Of a DNA stretch of 64,000 nucleotides, positions 1 through 10,253 are shown one piece after another (the stretch's first letter is position 1; each line of letters starts with the position of its first letter). The notes beneath the pieces were generated by a model, which searched no databases, was not told the origin of the DNA, and saw only the letters and a list, made by a program, of their open reading frames with translations. The position numbers and the translations under genes are program-made. Origin of the DNA: Sorangium aterium. GTDB lineage: Bacteria; Myxococcota_A; Polyangia; Polyangiales; Polyangiaceae. The stretch is taken from the NCBI RefSeq assembly GCF_028368935.1, contig NZ_JAQNDK010000007.1, positions 372,001 to 436,000 on the forward strand, given 5' to 3'.

Positions 1-1099
<1,099 letters not shown>

Positions 1100-1513
1100 G
1101 GTCTGGTCGACCCGGTCGCCGCTCCGATGCCGCGACCTTGGCGCCCCGAATCGCATTGTCGGACGGAAGGTCGCGCTAGGCAATCTTGCGGTAAGGCCAC
1201 GCCGGACGAGAGGTGTCCCACCTCCGGTGTACGGGCGTGTGAAGAGATGGCACCCCGAAACCACGCCGAAATAATTGCGATTTCGCGTCGGGTGTGTCGC
1301 CGCTGCGCTGCGGGGAGGGCCCTCGTCGGCGCGGCGGCGCGGCGCTTTCGTGCTCGCCGCGGGATGAGGCGCATCCCGGGCGCGCGGCTGTCGCGCTCGC
1401 TCGCCACACACACACCACGCTTGCCACGCTCACCACCACGGCGTCACGGCATGGAGACGGCGCCGCCGCGCTTGCGCGAGGGACGGAGCGGTTATTTAGT
1501 TGCGTCTGTTTAT
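1100..1513. other. Intergenic region upstream of the kinase
   Basis: This 414-bp stretch has no convincing gene. It must hold the promoter of the leftward kinase and the 3' end of the leftward peptidase-like gene. Visible oddities are a CA-rich tract around 1405-1440 and two TTATTTA blocks at about 1492 and 1510, which are AT-rich islands in otherwise GC-rich DNA. No clear terminator hairpin was found. Confidence 0.5.
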
Positions 1514-2973
1514 TTAAGGATTGTCGTTGCCGCGCTCACCGCCTTCGTGGGGGGAGCCGGCGCGCTCCCAGGCGGCGTAGTCGCCGCTCGTGAGCAGCGG
1601 ATCTTCGGGCATGGCGTCGGGCTCGGCCGTGTCGAGCGCCGGGTCGAACGCCGGATCGAGCAGCCGGGTGAGGTCGAAGCGGAGGAAGCGGCCGGCGAGG
1701 TGGGGGCCTTCGCTGACCCAGAGGACGCGCGCCGTGGCGTCCATGACGACCGCGTGGGTGGCGATGAGCGCGTCGATCGCGCGCCGGTCGCCGAGCGGCA
1801 GCGGCGCGCCGCCGCGCCCGCGCCTGTCGCGCAGGACGTCGATCGCCGCCTCGACCGTCGCGCCCTCGGGCAGCGCCGCGAGCCGCTCGTCGAGGCGGCG
1901 CGCCGCGGGCGGGTCGAGGTCTCGGCCAGGACGCGGAGGTTGCGCGGATCGCCGGCGAGCGGCCCCTCGAAGTGGTTGGTGAGCGGCACCTTGCCGCGGC
2001 CCCGGCGCGCGTGCAGCGGCGCGCCGGGCGCCCGCTCGGCGATCGCCGCCTCGCCGCCCGCGTCGACGAGCATCACGAGGTGCGAGACCATCGGCGCGCG
2101 CGCCTCGAGGATCGCGAGCGCCTCGTCGACATTGCGCGCGCGGCCGAGCACCTCGCGCATCGTGTGGACGACCGGCTCTCCTGCCGCCCGCGGCTCGCCG
2201 GCCCGCCCGCCGTGGACGACGAGCGCGAGGCCCGCGGCGTTCATCCCCGTCACCGCGCCGATCAGGCCGGGCCAGGACACCGAGGCGTACGGGATCTTCC
2301 CCTGCTCGTGGACGAGGAACACCGCCTTGCCCTCGTCGAAGACGGGCCCGGCCTCGAAGTCGAAGTTGCGGGCGAGCACCGCGTGTCCGTCCGCCGACGC
2401 CGTCCCGGTGAGCGCGAAGCTCGTGCAGCCGATGAGCGGCGAGTGCTCGAACGACAGCGCGATGTCGTAGAGCGATTGGAGGAAGACGAAGCGGTGGTAC
2501 GTGGGGAGGACGCCGTCGAACGGGTCGGGCGAGAAGGCGCGGGCCTGCGCGGCGATCTCGCGCCGCACGCCCTCGGTCATGCCCTGGTCCACGTCGCGGA
2601 ACTCGAGGCGCGACAGGTCCATGATGAGCCACCGGAGCGGGGCGACGGGCACGTAGTGGTGGAACTGCTCGTAGAGGGTCCCCTCGTTCTGGGCCATCTC
2701 CGGGTAGAAGAGCCGCCCGTGCTGGTGCCCGATCTCCTCCGGAGATCCGGAGAGGCGCGCCTCGAGGATCCGGCCGCGGCGGCGCACGTAGGCCGGGCCG
2801 AGCACGCGCAGCCCTCCGGGCCCCGCCTCGGGCTCGCCGGCGGCCGCGCGGATCGGAGGCGGCTCGATCCGCGTCGCGGCGGCGATGCCGAGGTGCGCGA
2901 GGGCCGGCGCGGCGAGGAGCGCGGCGGCCGCGAGGAGCTTGCGGCGGTGGCGTGCGAGGCGCGACGGCCGCAA
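1514..2973 (-). CDS. Peptidase C45 / acyltransferase-like (Ntn-hydrolase), frameshifted
   Basis: The first about 350 residues carry a basic N-terminus and one hydrophobic segment (LLAAAALLAAPALAHLG), a signal or anchor. Then comes a C45 / acyl-CoA:6-aminopenicillanate acyltransferase-like fold with the expected Cys nucleophile in IGCTSFAL and following DGHAVLARNFDFE. Family members are linear amide hydrolases or acyltransferases activated by self-cleavage before this Cys. Near 1917-1925 the reading frame breaks. The matching C-terminal part (DLDPPAARRLDERL to the TGA at 1514) lies in another frame, so one base appears lost, by mutation or sequencing error. The start is TTG at 2971-2973, one base after the stop of the glycosyltransferase upstream, which indicates one transcript. 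Substrate unknown. Confidence 0.75.
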
Positions 2974-2974
2974 A

Positions 2975-3781
2975 TCAGGGAGGCGCCGTCGCCGGCTGCC
3001 GCGGGTGGGGGTCGAGCTCCGTGGCGAGCGCGCTCGCCGTGGCCGGGCGGACCGGGTCGTCCGCGGACAGCGTCGGCGCGGCCGGCACGTGGCGGAGCCC
3101 GCGCGTGAGCGCGAGCGTCGCCACCACCCGGCGGATGATCCGCGCCGGATCGCGCACGCTGTCGAAGTGGGTGAGCCGCTCGCCCTCGGGCGGGTAGATG
3201 ACCCGGATCGGCACCTCGACGAGGCGGACGCCGGCGGCCACCGCGCGCAGGAGGATCTCCGCCTCGAAGGCGTACCCCTCGTCGCGGGCGCCGAGCGACA
3301 GTGTCTTCCGGAGCGGGTAGCGGCGCAGGCCGCACTGGGTGTCGGCGAAGGGGCGGCCGGCGAAGAGGGAGAGGAAGAAGTTCGAGATCCGGTTCGAGAT
3401 CTGGTTCGCGCGCGGCGCGCCTGCGCCCACGAGATCCCGGATGCCGAGCACCAGCGCTTCCGGGTCGGCGTCGGCCTCGATGAGGCGCCGCGCCTCCTCC
3501 GGCGGGTGCTGTCCGTCCGCGTCGATGGTGACCGCGACGTCGAAGCCTGAGGCGAGGGCGAACTCCATCCCTGTGCGCAGGGCGGCGCCCTTGCCCTGGT
3601 TCTCCGGGTGGCTCAGCACCGTGGCGCCGGCCGCGCGCGCCCGCTCGGCCGTCCTGTCGGTCGATCCGTCGTCCACCACGATGACGGTGCCGGCCAGGCC
3701 GTGGACCCGGAGCGCCTCCCGTGTGACGTCCCCCACGTTGCGCTCGGCCTGGTAGGCGGGAATGATGGCGCAGATCCGCAT
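2975..3781 (-). CDS. Family 2 glycosyltransferase (dolichol/undecaprenyl-P sugar transferase-like)
   Basis: 268 residues from the ATG at 3779-3781. The N-terminus (MRICAIIPAYQAE) and VIVVDDGSTD are the standard nucleotide-sugar-binding start of a GT-A fold. VTIDADGQHPP carries the DxD metal site, and DTQCGLRRYP follows as in DPM1/DPG synthase-like members. There are no transmembrane segments, so it is the soluble type that moves a sugar from a nucleotide donor to a lipid carrier or glycan at the inner membrane face. The sugar cannot be told from sequence. It shares a transcript with the C45-like gene downstream (gap of one base). It is divergent from the MFS gene with only 33 bp between starts, so both promoters must overlap or extend into coding DNA. 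Confidence 0.88.
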   Translation of the reverse strand: MRICAIIPAYQAERNVGDVTREALRVHGLAGTVIVVDDGSTDRTAERARAAGATVLSHPENQGKGAALRTGMEFALASGFDVAVTIDADGQHPPEEARRLIEADADPEALVLGIRDLVGAGAPRANQISNRISNFFLSLFAGRPFADTQCGLRRYPLRKTLSLGARDEGYAFEAEILLRAVAAGVRLVEVPIRVIYPPEGERLTHFDSVRDPARIIRRVVATLALTRGLRHVPAAPTLSADDPVRPATASALATELDPHPRQPATAPP

Positions 3782-3814
3782 GAGACAGAGCGCGATTACC
3801 ATGGTGTGCCCTGG

Positions 3815-5164
3815 ATGAACAGCGGCAGCCGCCCGGAGCGCCGTCCTGGCCTGCTCCGCCGCCGTCCTGCGTTCCGTCGCGTCTGGATGAGCGAGGTCGT
3901 CTCGCTGCTCGGCGACTGGATGAGCTTCGTCGCTGTGAGCCTGCTCGCGCTGGGGGGCGAGGGGGGCGGGGTCGTGGCGCTCGCGCTGGTGATGGTGGGG
4001 CATCACCTCCCGATCGCGCTGTTCGCGCCGGTGGCGGGGGTGCTCGCGGACCGGCTCGATCGGCGGTGGCTGCTCATCGCGACGAGCGTCGTGCAGGGAG
4101 CGCTCACGGTCGGGATGCTGGGCGCCGCGGTCGCCGGCAACGTGGTCGGGCTGCAGGTCCTCGTCTTCGCGCGCGCGTCGGTGGGCGCGCTGCGGTTGCC
4201 GGCGCAGAGCGCGGTGCTGCGCCATGTCGTCGAGGAGGACGAGCTGCTCGAGGCGAACGCGATCGCGTCGGCGACGTGGAGCGTCATGTTCGCGGTCGGG
4301 ATGGCGTTCGGCGGCCTGATCGCGGGGCTGGGCCCTGCGGCGGCGCTCGCCCTGGACGCGGCGTCGTTCGGCCTGTCGGCGCTGTTCCTCCGGGGGCTCC
4401 CCCCGATGGTGGCGGAGGGGCGGCCGGCGGAGGGCGGGATGCTGTCGGCGCTCGCGTCGGTGCGCCGCGACATGGTGCTCGCGTGGCGGCACGCGTGGGA
4501 GCGTCCTCCGCTGCTCGACGCGGTGCTCGCGAAGACGCCGGTCCACATGGCGAACGGCGGGGCGCTCCTCTTGCTCAACCTGCTCGCGACGCAGCTCCCC
4601 TTCGCGGGCACGGGCGCGCTCACGCTGGGGGTTCTCCAGTGCGTGCGCGGCGCGGGCACGGGGGTCGGCCCGCTGGTCGGCGTCGCGCTGGTCCGCCGCG
4701 GACTGCGGGGCGAGCGCGCGGCGACCGGGGCCGTCTGGGTGACGTTCGGTGCGATCGCGGTGTTCGCGGTGACCCGCCACCCGGCCGCGCTGCTCGCGAT
4801 CGTGCTCGCGTGGGGCCTGGGCAGCGGGGCGAACTGGGTGCTGTCGAGCTCGGAGATCCAGCGGCTCTCGCCGGATCGCTTCGTCGGCCGGCTCTCGGCC
4901 GTCGACAACCTGGCCCTCACGGTGGGCCTGTGCGCGACGTTGCTCGGCGGTGCGGTCCTGGTGGAGCGCACCGGCGTCCCCGCGGCTTCCGCCTGGCTCG
5001 GCCTCGGGGCCGGCGTCGTCACGTGGCTCGGGGCGCAGTGGATGCTGCGCCGGCGGGCCGCGGCGGTCTCTGCGGTCCCGGCGGTCTCTGCGGTCTCGGC
5101 GGTCTCTGCGGTCTCGGCGGTCTCGGCGCCGCCTCCCTTGCCCCCCGAGACTGAGCGCAGCTAG
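3815..5164 (+). CDS. MFS transporter (EntS/MFS_3-like exporter)
   Basis: 449 residues from ATG 3815. The protein has about 10-12 hydrophobic segments. The N-terminal half shows SLLGDWMSFVAVSLLAL and, in the first cytoplasmic loop, GVLADRLDRR, the A-type MFS motif. This resembles the enterobactin-exporter/MFS_3 group, which export small molecules with the proton gradient. The ligand is unknown. The C-terminus ends in a low-complexity Ala-Val-Ser tail encoded by a short tandem repeat, not a conserved part of the family. The next gene starts 12 bp later on the same strand, so the two probably share a transcript. The start was chosen because it begins just before the first membrane segment; an upstream in-frame start would overlap the divergent glycosyltransferase. 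Confidence 0.85.
   Translation: MNSGSRPERRPGLLRRRPAFRRVWMSEVVSLLGDWMSFVAVSLLALGGEGGGVVALALVMVGHHLPIALFAPVAGVLADRLDRRWLLIATSVVQGALTVGMLGAAVAGNVVGLQVLVFARASVGALRLPAQSAVLRHVVEEDELLEANAIASATWSVMFAVGMAFGGLIAGLGPAAALALDAASFGLSALFLRGLPPMVAEGRPAEGGMLSALASVRRDMVLAWRHAWERPPLLDAVLAKTPVHMANGGALLLLNLLATQLPFAGTGALTLGVLQCVRGAGTGVGPLVGVALVRRGLRGERAATGAVWVTFGAIAVFAVTRHPAALLAIVLAWGLGSGANWVLSSSEIQRLSPDRFVGRLSAVDNLALTVGLCATLLGGAVLVERTGVPAASAWLGLGAGVVTWLGAQWMLRRRAAAVSAVPAVSAVSAVSAVSAVSAPPPLPPETERS
5063..5127 (+). repeat. Short tandem repeat coding the AVS tail of the MFS protein
   Basis: The triplet-phased unit GCGGTCTCTGCGGTCTCG is iterated with small changes and encodes repeated Ala-Val-Ser. It lies after the last membrane segment. 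Such slippage-prone tails are expected to vary in length between strains. Confidence 0.7.
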
Positions 5165-5176
5165 CCTCCAGCCCCG

Positions 5177-6160
5177 ATGATCCCGGACGTGTGGGCGCCC
5201 CTGAGCGGCCTCTCCGTGCGCCGCTGCGAGGACGAGGGCCTCATCAACGGCACCTGGCTGGCGGGCGACCCTCCGCGGTACGTGGTCCAGCGGGTGAGCC
5301 CCATCTTCGCCCCGGAGGTCCATGACGACATCGAGGCGGTGACGGCTCACCTGGCCGCCCGCGGCCTCGCGACGCCGCGGCTGCTGCGCGCGGGCGACGG
5401 CGCCCTGTGCGCGCGCGACGCGGAGGGCGCGGTGTGGCGGGTGATGGACTTCGTCCCTGGCCGCACGCACCACCGGGTCGGCTCTCCTGGGCTGGCGCGC
5501 GCCGCGGGGGAGCTCGCGGCCCGGTTCCATCGGGCGGTGGACGATCTCGAGCACGTGTACCGCCACGTCCGCGCGGGCGCGCACGACACGGCGCTCCACA
5601 TGGAGCGGCTGGACGGCGCGGCCACGGGCGGGGAGGGGCGGCGCCTGGCGGACGCCATTCTCGACGCGTTTCGCACGTGGCGGGGGCGGCTCGACCTGCC
5701 GGTCCGGCACTGCCACGGCGACCTCAAGATCTCGAACCTGCGCTTCTCCGAGGCGGGGGAGGGGATCTGCCTGCTCGACCTGGACACGCTGGCGCTCCAG
5801 TCGATCGACGTGGAGCTCGGCGACGCGTGGCGGTCGTGGTGCAATCCGGTCGGGGAGGACTCGACCGAGACGCGCTTCGATCTCGAGGTCTTCGCCGCCG
5901 CGGTCGCTGGCTACCGCGAGGCGAGGCCGTTCGGTGCGGAGGAGCAGGAGGCGCTCGTGGACGCGGCGGAGCGGATCGCGCTGGAGCTCGCGGCGCGCTT
6001 CTGCCGGGATGCGTTCGAGGACCGGTACTTCGGCTGGGACCCGTCGCGTTTTCCGACGCGGGTCGCGCACAACCTGTACCGGGCGGCCGGGCAGCTCTCG
6101 CTGGCGCGCTCGGCGCGCCGGCAGCGCGGGGAGATTGCGCGGCTGCTCGCGGGGGGCTGA
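5177..6160 (+). CDS. Aminoglycoside phosphotransferase / homoserine-kinase-like (APH fold) protein
   Basis: 327 residues. The central motif HCHGDLKISNL (Brenner motif) followed by LLDLDT, the metal-binding Asp, identifies the APH/choline-kinase/ThrB-II fold. These use ATP to phosphorylate a small hydroxyl- or amine-bearing substrate. The N-lobe (GLINGTWLAGDPPRYVVQRV) has a glycine-containing nucleotide loop. The sequence most resembles the broad 'phosphotransferase' group, some members of which act on N-acetylhexosamines, rather than a proven resistance enzyme. It follows the MFS exporter by 12 bp, which suggests joint action on the same compound; that link is inference. Downstream lies a large foldback repeat instead of a further gene. 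Confidence 0.8.
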   Translation: MIPDVWAPLSGLSVRRCEDEGLINGTWLAGDPPRYVVQRVSPIFAPEVHDDIEAVTAHLAARGLATPRLLRAGDGALCARDAEGAVWRVMDFVPGRTHHRVGSPGLARAAGELAARFHRAVDDLEHVYRHVRAGAHDTALHMERLDGAATGGEGRRLADAILDAFRTWRGRLDLPVRHCHGDLKISNLRFSEAGEGICLLDLDTLALQSIDVELGDAWRSWCNPVGEDSTETRFDLEVFAAAVAGYREARPFGAEEQEALVDAAERIALELAARFCRDAFEDRYFGWDPSRFPTRVAHNLYRAAGQLSLARSARRQRGEIARLLAGG

Positions 6161-6180
6161 ACGGACCTGTTCGCGGCCAC

Positions 6181-6425
<245 letters not shown>

Positions 6426-6737
6426 CACCACCCGCTGAGCACGCCGCGGGAATGTCGTGTCACACCCATGACGGCGGAAGTGCGAGGACTTCCGGCCCCT
6501 CGCTCCAGGCCAGCTGCACTGCTGAAGCGCTGCTCCGGAGCCAGCAGCGTCGCGCCGCGGCGCTGGCGAGCGCGCGGCTTTCGCCGGTGGTACGTCCTGT
6601 GCTTGCGCCATCCGCTGCCGCGCATCCGCGCTGCCGAAGCGCTCGGCTGCTGGCCCTGTGCTCGCAGAGGAGCAGCGTCGGCGGCCCGGGCTTGCTGCCC
6701 GCGACGCTGGCCTGAGGCCAGGAGAGGTGCCACCGCC
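6426..6737. other. Intergenic region before the methyltransferase
   Basis: 312 bp with no supported gene. It should hold the promoter of the methyltransferase. The only clear signal is the AGGAGAGG ribosome-binding site at about 6719-6726, eleven bases before the ATG at 6738. Several overlapping GAAGCGCTGCTCC-like blocks repeat irregularly. Confidence 0.5.
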
Positions 6738-7547
6738 ATGTCAGAACGCAAACTCTTCTACCCGGAACGCTTCAAGACCGCTTCGCGGTACTACACGACT
6801 GGCCGCCCTTCCTATCCGAAGCTCCTCAGCCGCCGGGTGGCCCAGCTGGTCGGGCTCGATCGGGGCGCCAGCGTGCTCGATCTCGGGACCGGCCCAGGCT
6901 TCCTCGCGATCGACTTCGCGCCGCTCGCCGGGCCGGTGACCGCGGTCGATCCGTCGCCCGAGATGCTCTCTGCGGCCAAGGAGAACGCCGCCCGAGCGGA
7001 CGTGTCGATACGGTTCGTTCACGGCAGCTCGTATGAGCTCGGGCCGCACCTCGGCCGATTCAAGCTCGTCACCATCGGTCGCGCCTTCCACTGGATGGAT
7101 CGCGCCGAGACCATCAAGTCGCTGGACGCGCTGCTCGAGCGAGGCGGCGCGGTGGCGCTGTTCGGAGAGAGCTACCCCGAGGTCCCGGCGAACGCGTGGC
7201 ACAAGGAGTTCCAGGCGCTCATCGACCAGTACTCGACCGATGATCCAGCGCGCCCGCAGATCCGCGAGTCCGCGAAGAACGAAGCCGTGCTGCTCGACTC
7301 GGCCTTCAGCCATCTCGAGCGCGTCTCCGTCCTCGAGCAGCGGGAGACGCCCGTGGAGCGCTTCGTCGACCGCGCCCTGTCGTTCGCGGCCACATGGCAC
7401 GGCCGGCCGGGGTCGCGCGAGGAGGACCTGGCCGTCGACGTCCGCAAAGCCATCGCGAAGTACGCCGGCGCGGACGGCACCGTTCGCGAGGTCCTGGAGG
7501 GGCACGCGCTGATCGCCCGCCGCCCGCGCGACGTGCTGGCCGACTGA
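6738..7547 (+). CDS. Class I SAM-dependent methyltransferase
   Basis: 269 residues from ATG 6738, chosen for its AGGAGAGG ribosome-binding site and because the upstream extension is low-complexity. Motif I (VLDLGTGPGFLA) binds S-adenosylmethionine. VTAVDPSPEML supplies the acidic residue that contacts the ribose, and GRAFHWMDR is the post-motif II region typical of methyltransferase domain 11/25 proteins. The early segment RYYTTGRPSYPKLL matches the small-molecule methyltransferases whose members start with an RPxYP motif. The substrate is unknown. It is convergent with the adenylate cyclase gene (107-bp gap) and appears to be a single-gene unit. Confidence 0.85.
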   Translation: MSERKLFYPERFKTASRYYTTGRPSYPKLLSRRVAQLVGLDRGASVLDLGTGPGFLAIDFAPLAGPVTAVDPSPEMLSAAKENAARADVSIRFVHGSSYELGPHLGRFKLVTIGRAFHWMDRAETIKSLDALLERGGAVALFGESYPEVPANAWHKEFQALIDQYSTDDPARPQIRESAKNEAVLLDSAFSHLERVSVLEQRETPVERFVDRALSFAATWHGRPGSREEDLAVDVRKAIAKYAGADGTVREVLEGHALIARRPRDVLAD

Positions 7548-7654
7548 CCCGGCGGAGCCGCTTGCTCGTGGTCCTGGCGGCGGCCCTCGGCGGGTCGCCG
7601 CGAACAATGCACGACGTGCGCCTCGTGCACGCCCCCTGCGCCCCTTTGCGCTCG

Positions 7655-9361
7655 TCAGAGATCCGCCACCGCGTAGGTCATCACCGGCTGCACTCGGCCC
7701 TTGACCGTGATCTCGCTGATGGGACGTGTGTTGAAGACGTCCTTCACGAGGAGGTGAGTGTCCTCGCTGAGGAGCACGCTCACGCCGAGCTCCTTGGTCG
7801 CGCTCTCCAGGCGTGAGGCGAGGTTCACGGCGTCGCCGATGACCGTGTACTCCATCCGCGCTTCACTGCCGATGTTGCCCGCGACGACCTCGCCGGTGTG
7901 GATCCCGACACCGGTCTTCAGCGCCGGGATTCCCCGCCTGGTGAGTCGCTCGTTGAAGCGCTCGAGCGCGGCGCGCATGCGGACGGCCGCGCGCACGGCG
8001 CGCACGGCGTCGTTCGGCCTGGGGACGGGCGCGCCGAACACCGCCATGATCGCGTCGCCGATGTACTTGTCGACGACCCCGCCCTCGTCGAGGATGATGG
8101 CCACCATCTCGGTGAAATACTCGTTGAGGAGCCCCACGAGCTCATGGGCGTTCATCCGCTCGCTGATCGTCGTGAAGCTCCGGATATCGCAGAAGAGGAT
8201 CGAGACGGTGAGCGTCTCGCCGCCGAGCTGCACCTTGCCGGAGAGCAGGTGCTCGAGCACGGATTCGGTCATGTACTTGCCGAAGGTGCTGCGGAGCTTG
8301 TCGCGCTCCTTGAGGCCGTCGACCATCGAGTTGAAGCCGGTCGCGAGATCCTCCAGCTCGTCGCCGGTCTTCACCGCCTCCACGTGGACGTACCGCTGTT
8401 GTTCGAGCTGCTTGAGGGCGACGTTCACGCGGGAGAGCGCGCGCGACATCGTGCTTGCGAGGCGCGCGCCGAGGAGCAGCGAGAAGAGCGCCGCGACCGT
8501 GAGCACGCCGGCGGCGAACATCAGGTTCTGGCGCACGATGTTCCTGACGTCGCTCACGTCGAGCGCCATGACGATCGAGAAATCGCCGGCCTTGCCCCGG
8601 AGCGATCGCGGCGCGAAGCGCGAGAGTGCCCACAGCGAGCTCGCCTCCTCGACGATCGTGGGGTGGGTCTCGTCGCCGATGGCGGCGCCCTGGAGCAGCT
8701 CGGTCGGGAAGCGCGCCGTGCCCGTGACCCTCTTGCCCGACGGGTCGACGAGCGCGATCTCCACGCCGAGCTTCGTCGCCACTTCGTCGAAGTAGGTGTG
8801 ATCGATGGGAATGCACGCGAGCAGCGATCCGGCGTCGCTCCTCGCATGCTGGGCGATCATGTACGCAGGCGGCGAGCCTTGCTGTCCATCGCACCCATGG
8901 ACGAGCACGTCCCGCAGGTCGTCCATCTCGGCGAGGCCCGAGAGGCCCTCGGTGAGCCCGGGGACCTCCTCCGTGCTCGGCGGCGGCGCGTCGAGCCCCC
9001 TCGCCGCGACCAGCTCGCCGAGCTCATCGAAGGCGACGATGGCGACGTTGGGATGAGCGGCGATGACGGCCTCGAGCGCCGTCCCCACGGCCGCCTCGTT
9101 CCGCAGCCGGAGCCCCTCGACCAGCTCGCGCGTTCGTGACGCCTGGCGTGAGGTCGCCGAGATGGCGCGCTGCTGCTGCCTGAGCTCCAGCCGGAAGTTG
9201 CGGATCGCCTGCGGCACGCGCTCGCTGATCTGCGCGAGGAGCTGCCGGTGCATCACCCAGGAGAGCACGGGGAGGGCCGCGAGGGTCGCGAGCGACGAGA
9301 GCGCGACGAGGACGGTGAGCTTGGCGCGCACGGTGCTGAGGCGGAACATGAAGGCCTTCAT
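7655..9361 (-). CDS. Membrane-bound class III adenylate cyclase with HAMP domain
   Basis: 568 residues from the ATG at 9359-9361; a TTG directly before it is an alternative. A first membrane helix lies near residues 10-32. An extracytoplasmic sensor of about 230 residues follows, then a second helix (NLMFAAGVLTVAALFSLLLGARL), a HAMP linker (ALSRVNVALKQLEQQRY...ELEDLATGFN) and the catalytic domain. VSILFCDIRSFT and YIGDAIMAVFG carry the two metal Asp residues. The Lys of DKYIGD and the Asp of YTVIGDAVNLASRLE fit ATP rather than GTP as substrate. It would make cAMP in response to an outside or periplasmic signal. It is transcribed alone, downstream of the HNH gene on the same strand with a gap of about 190 bp. 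Confidence 0.92.
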   Translation of the reverse strand: MKAFMFRLSTVRAKLTVLVALSSLATLAALPVLSWVMHRQLLAQISERVPQAIRNFRLELRQQQRAISATSRQASRTRELVEGLRLRNEAAVGTALEAVIAAHPNVAIVAFDELGELVAARGLDAPPPSTEEVPGLTEGLSGLAEMDDLRDVLVHGCDGQQGSPPAYMIAQHARSDAGSLLACIPIDHTYFDEVATKLGVEIALVDPSGKRVTGTARFPTELLQGAAIGDETHPTIVEEASSLWALSRFAPRSLRGKAGDFSIVMALDVSDVRNIVRQNLMFAAGVLTVAALFSLLLGARLASTMSRALSRVNVALKQLEQQRYVHVEAVKTGDELEDLATGFNSMVDGLKERDKLRSTFGKYMTESVLEHLLSGKVQLGGETLTVSILFCDIRSFTTISERMNAHELVGLLNEYFTEMVAIILDEGGVVDKYIGDAIMAVFGAPVPRPNDAVRAVRAAVRMRAALERFNERLTRRGIPALKTGVGIHTGEVVAGNIGSEARMEYTVIGDAVNLASRLESATKELGVSVLLSEDTHLLVKDVFNTRPISEITVKGRVQPVMTYAVADL

Positions 9362-9554
9362 CAAAGCAAAGTCGGCTGCCGGTGGACAGCGATTCGGCCG
9401 GGTAACAGCGCTTCGGCCGGGTAGGCCGTCAAGGGCACCTGGGGAGACCGCCGCACGATCGGTGTCGTCGACGACGAGGCCGACAACCGCGCCGTGTTGT
9501 GCGCTCGGCTCGTACCCGCCGCCGCGGTGGCGAGCTATCTCACGCGCCCCGGGG

Positions 9555-10253
9555 TCAGCGGGTGGATTCCCGATCAGCAGGGCGGAGGCGACCTTGGCGG
9601 TGGAGCTCGTGCGCCATGAACGGGCAATGACGGCGGATCCAGGCGAGCGGGAGGGGCTCCTCCGGGTCGTCGGGATCCGTCCTCAGCCCGAGGTACAGGT
9701 CGTGGTAACGGGCCCTGCTCGCGCAGAACGTCGGGGAGTTCAGCCCCAGCCGATCCCGCGTAGCGATCACCGCGGCGCGGACGTCATCGTCGAGGCTATC
9801 CGCAGGCTCGACCTTGAACGTGCCCAGGTCGATGACGAACCAGCCGTCCTGGATCTCGAAGGGATCGAGGACGTCCTCGTGATCGCCCTTGTTCGTGTTG
9901 ATCTGATGCGAGGCGAGCCGGAAGTTGCTCCATTCATAGGCGAGCGCCTTGTGATTCGATTTCGGCTTGAAGTGGTCGACCGTCGCCAGGCCGGTCGCCG
10001 GGTCGATGTACATTCCGAGATAGGCGCAAATGTCCCGGTAGGCCGCACGCAGCTCCGGCAATGCCTGCACCCAGAACGGGGGGAGGGCCTCGGAGGGGAT
10101 ATCGTCGATCCCCTCGGCGAGCTTCTCCCGCCTGGGTCCGCGTCGTCTGGGCGCTTCGGTCGAGCCGATCAGCTCCTTTAGCGCCGCCTTCCCCTTCTGT
10201 CGGACCTTGGCGTCGAATTCGGCAGGCTCGGCGGCTCGTTGGACGCGAATCAC
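9555..10253 (-). CDS. HNH endonuclease, PtuB/TIGR02646-like (Septu-type effector)
   Basis: 232 residues from a GTG whose GTGA overlaps the ATPase stop, so translation is coupled. The core TVDHFKPKSNHK (residues 91-102), EWSNFRLAS (107-115) and INTNKG (118-123) match the H-x-x-P-K ... W-x-N ... N-x-x-K-G layout of the HNH nucleases that pair with an AAA ATPase in Septu and retron-Ec78 systems. Unlike most of that family the zinc cysteines are gone: CAYLG stands where CxYC is usual, and ASHQIN where C-x-x-C-N is usual. It would cut nucleic acid when the ATPase partner is triggered; this is inferred from the family. An 'unrelated HNH with SMC-like partner' is the main alternative. Confidence 0.78.
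   Translation of the reverse strand: MIRVQRAAEPAEFDAKVRQKGKAALKELIGSTEAPRRRGPRREKLAEGIDDIPSEALPPFWVQALPELRAAYRDICAYLGMYIDPATGLATVDHFKPKSNHKALAYEWSNFRLASHQINTNKGDHEDVLDPFEIQDGWFVIDLGTFKVEPADSLDDDVRAAVIATRDRLGLNSPTFCASRARYHDLYLGLRTDPDDPEEPLPLAWIRRHCPFMAHELHRQGRLRPADRESTR

Noticed and set aside
9365-9554. Possible small gene between cyclase and HNH gene
   Set aside because: No frame with start, ribosome-binding site and coding bias; treated as a plain spacer.
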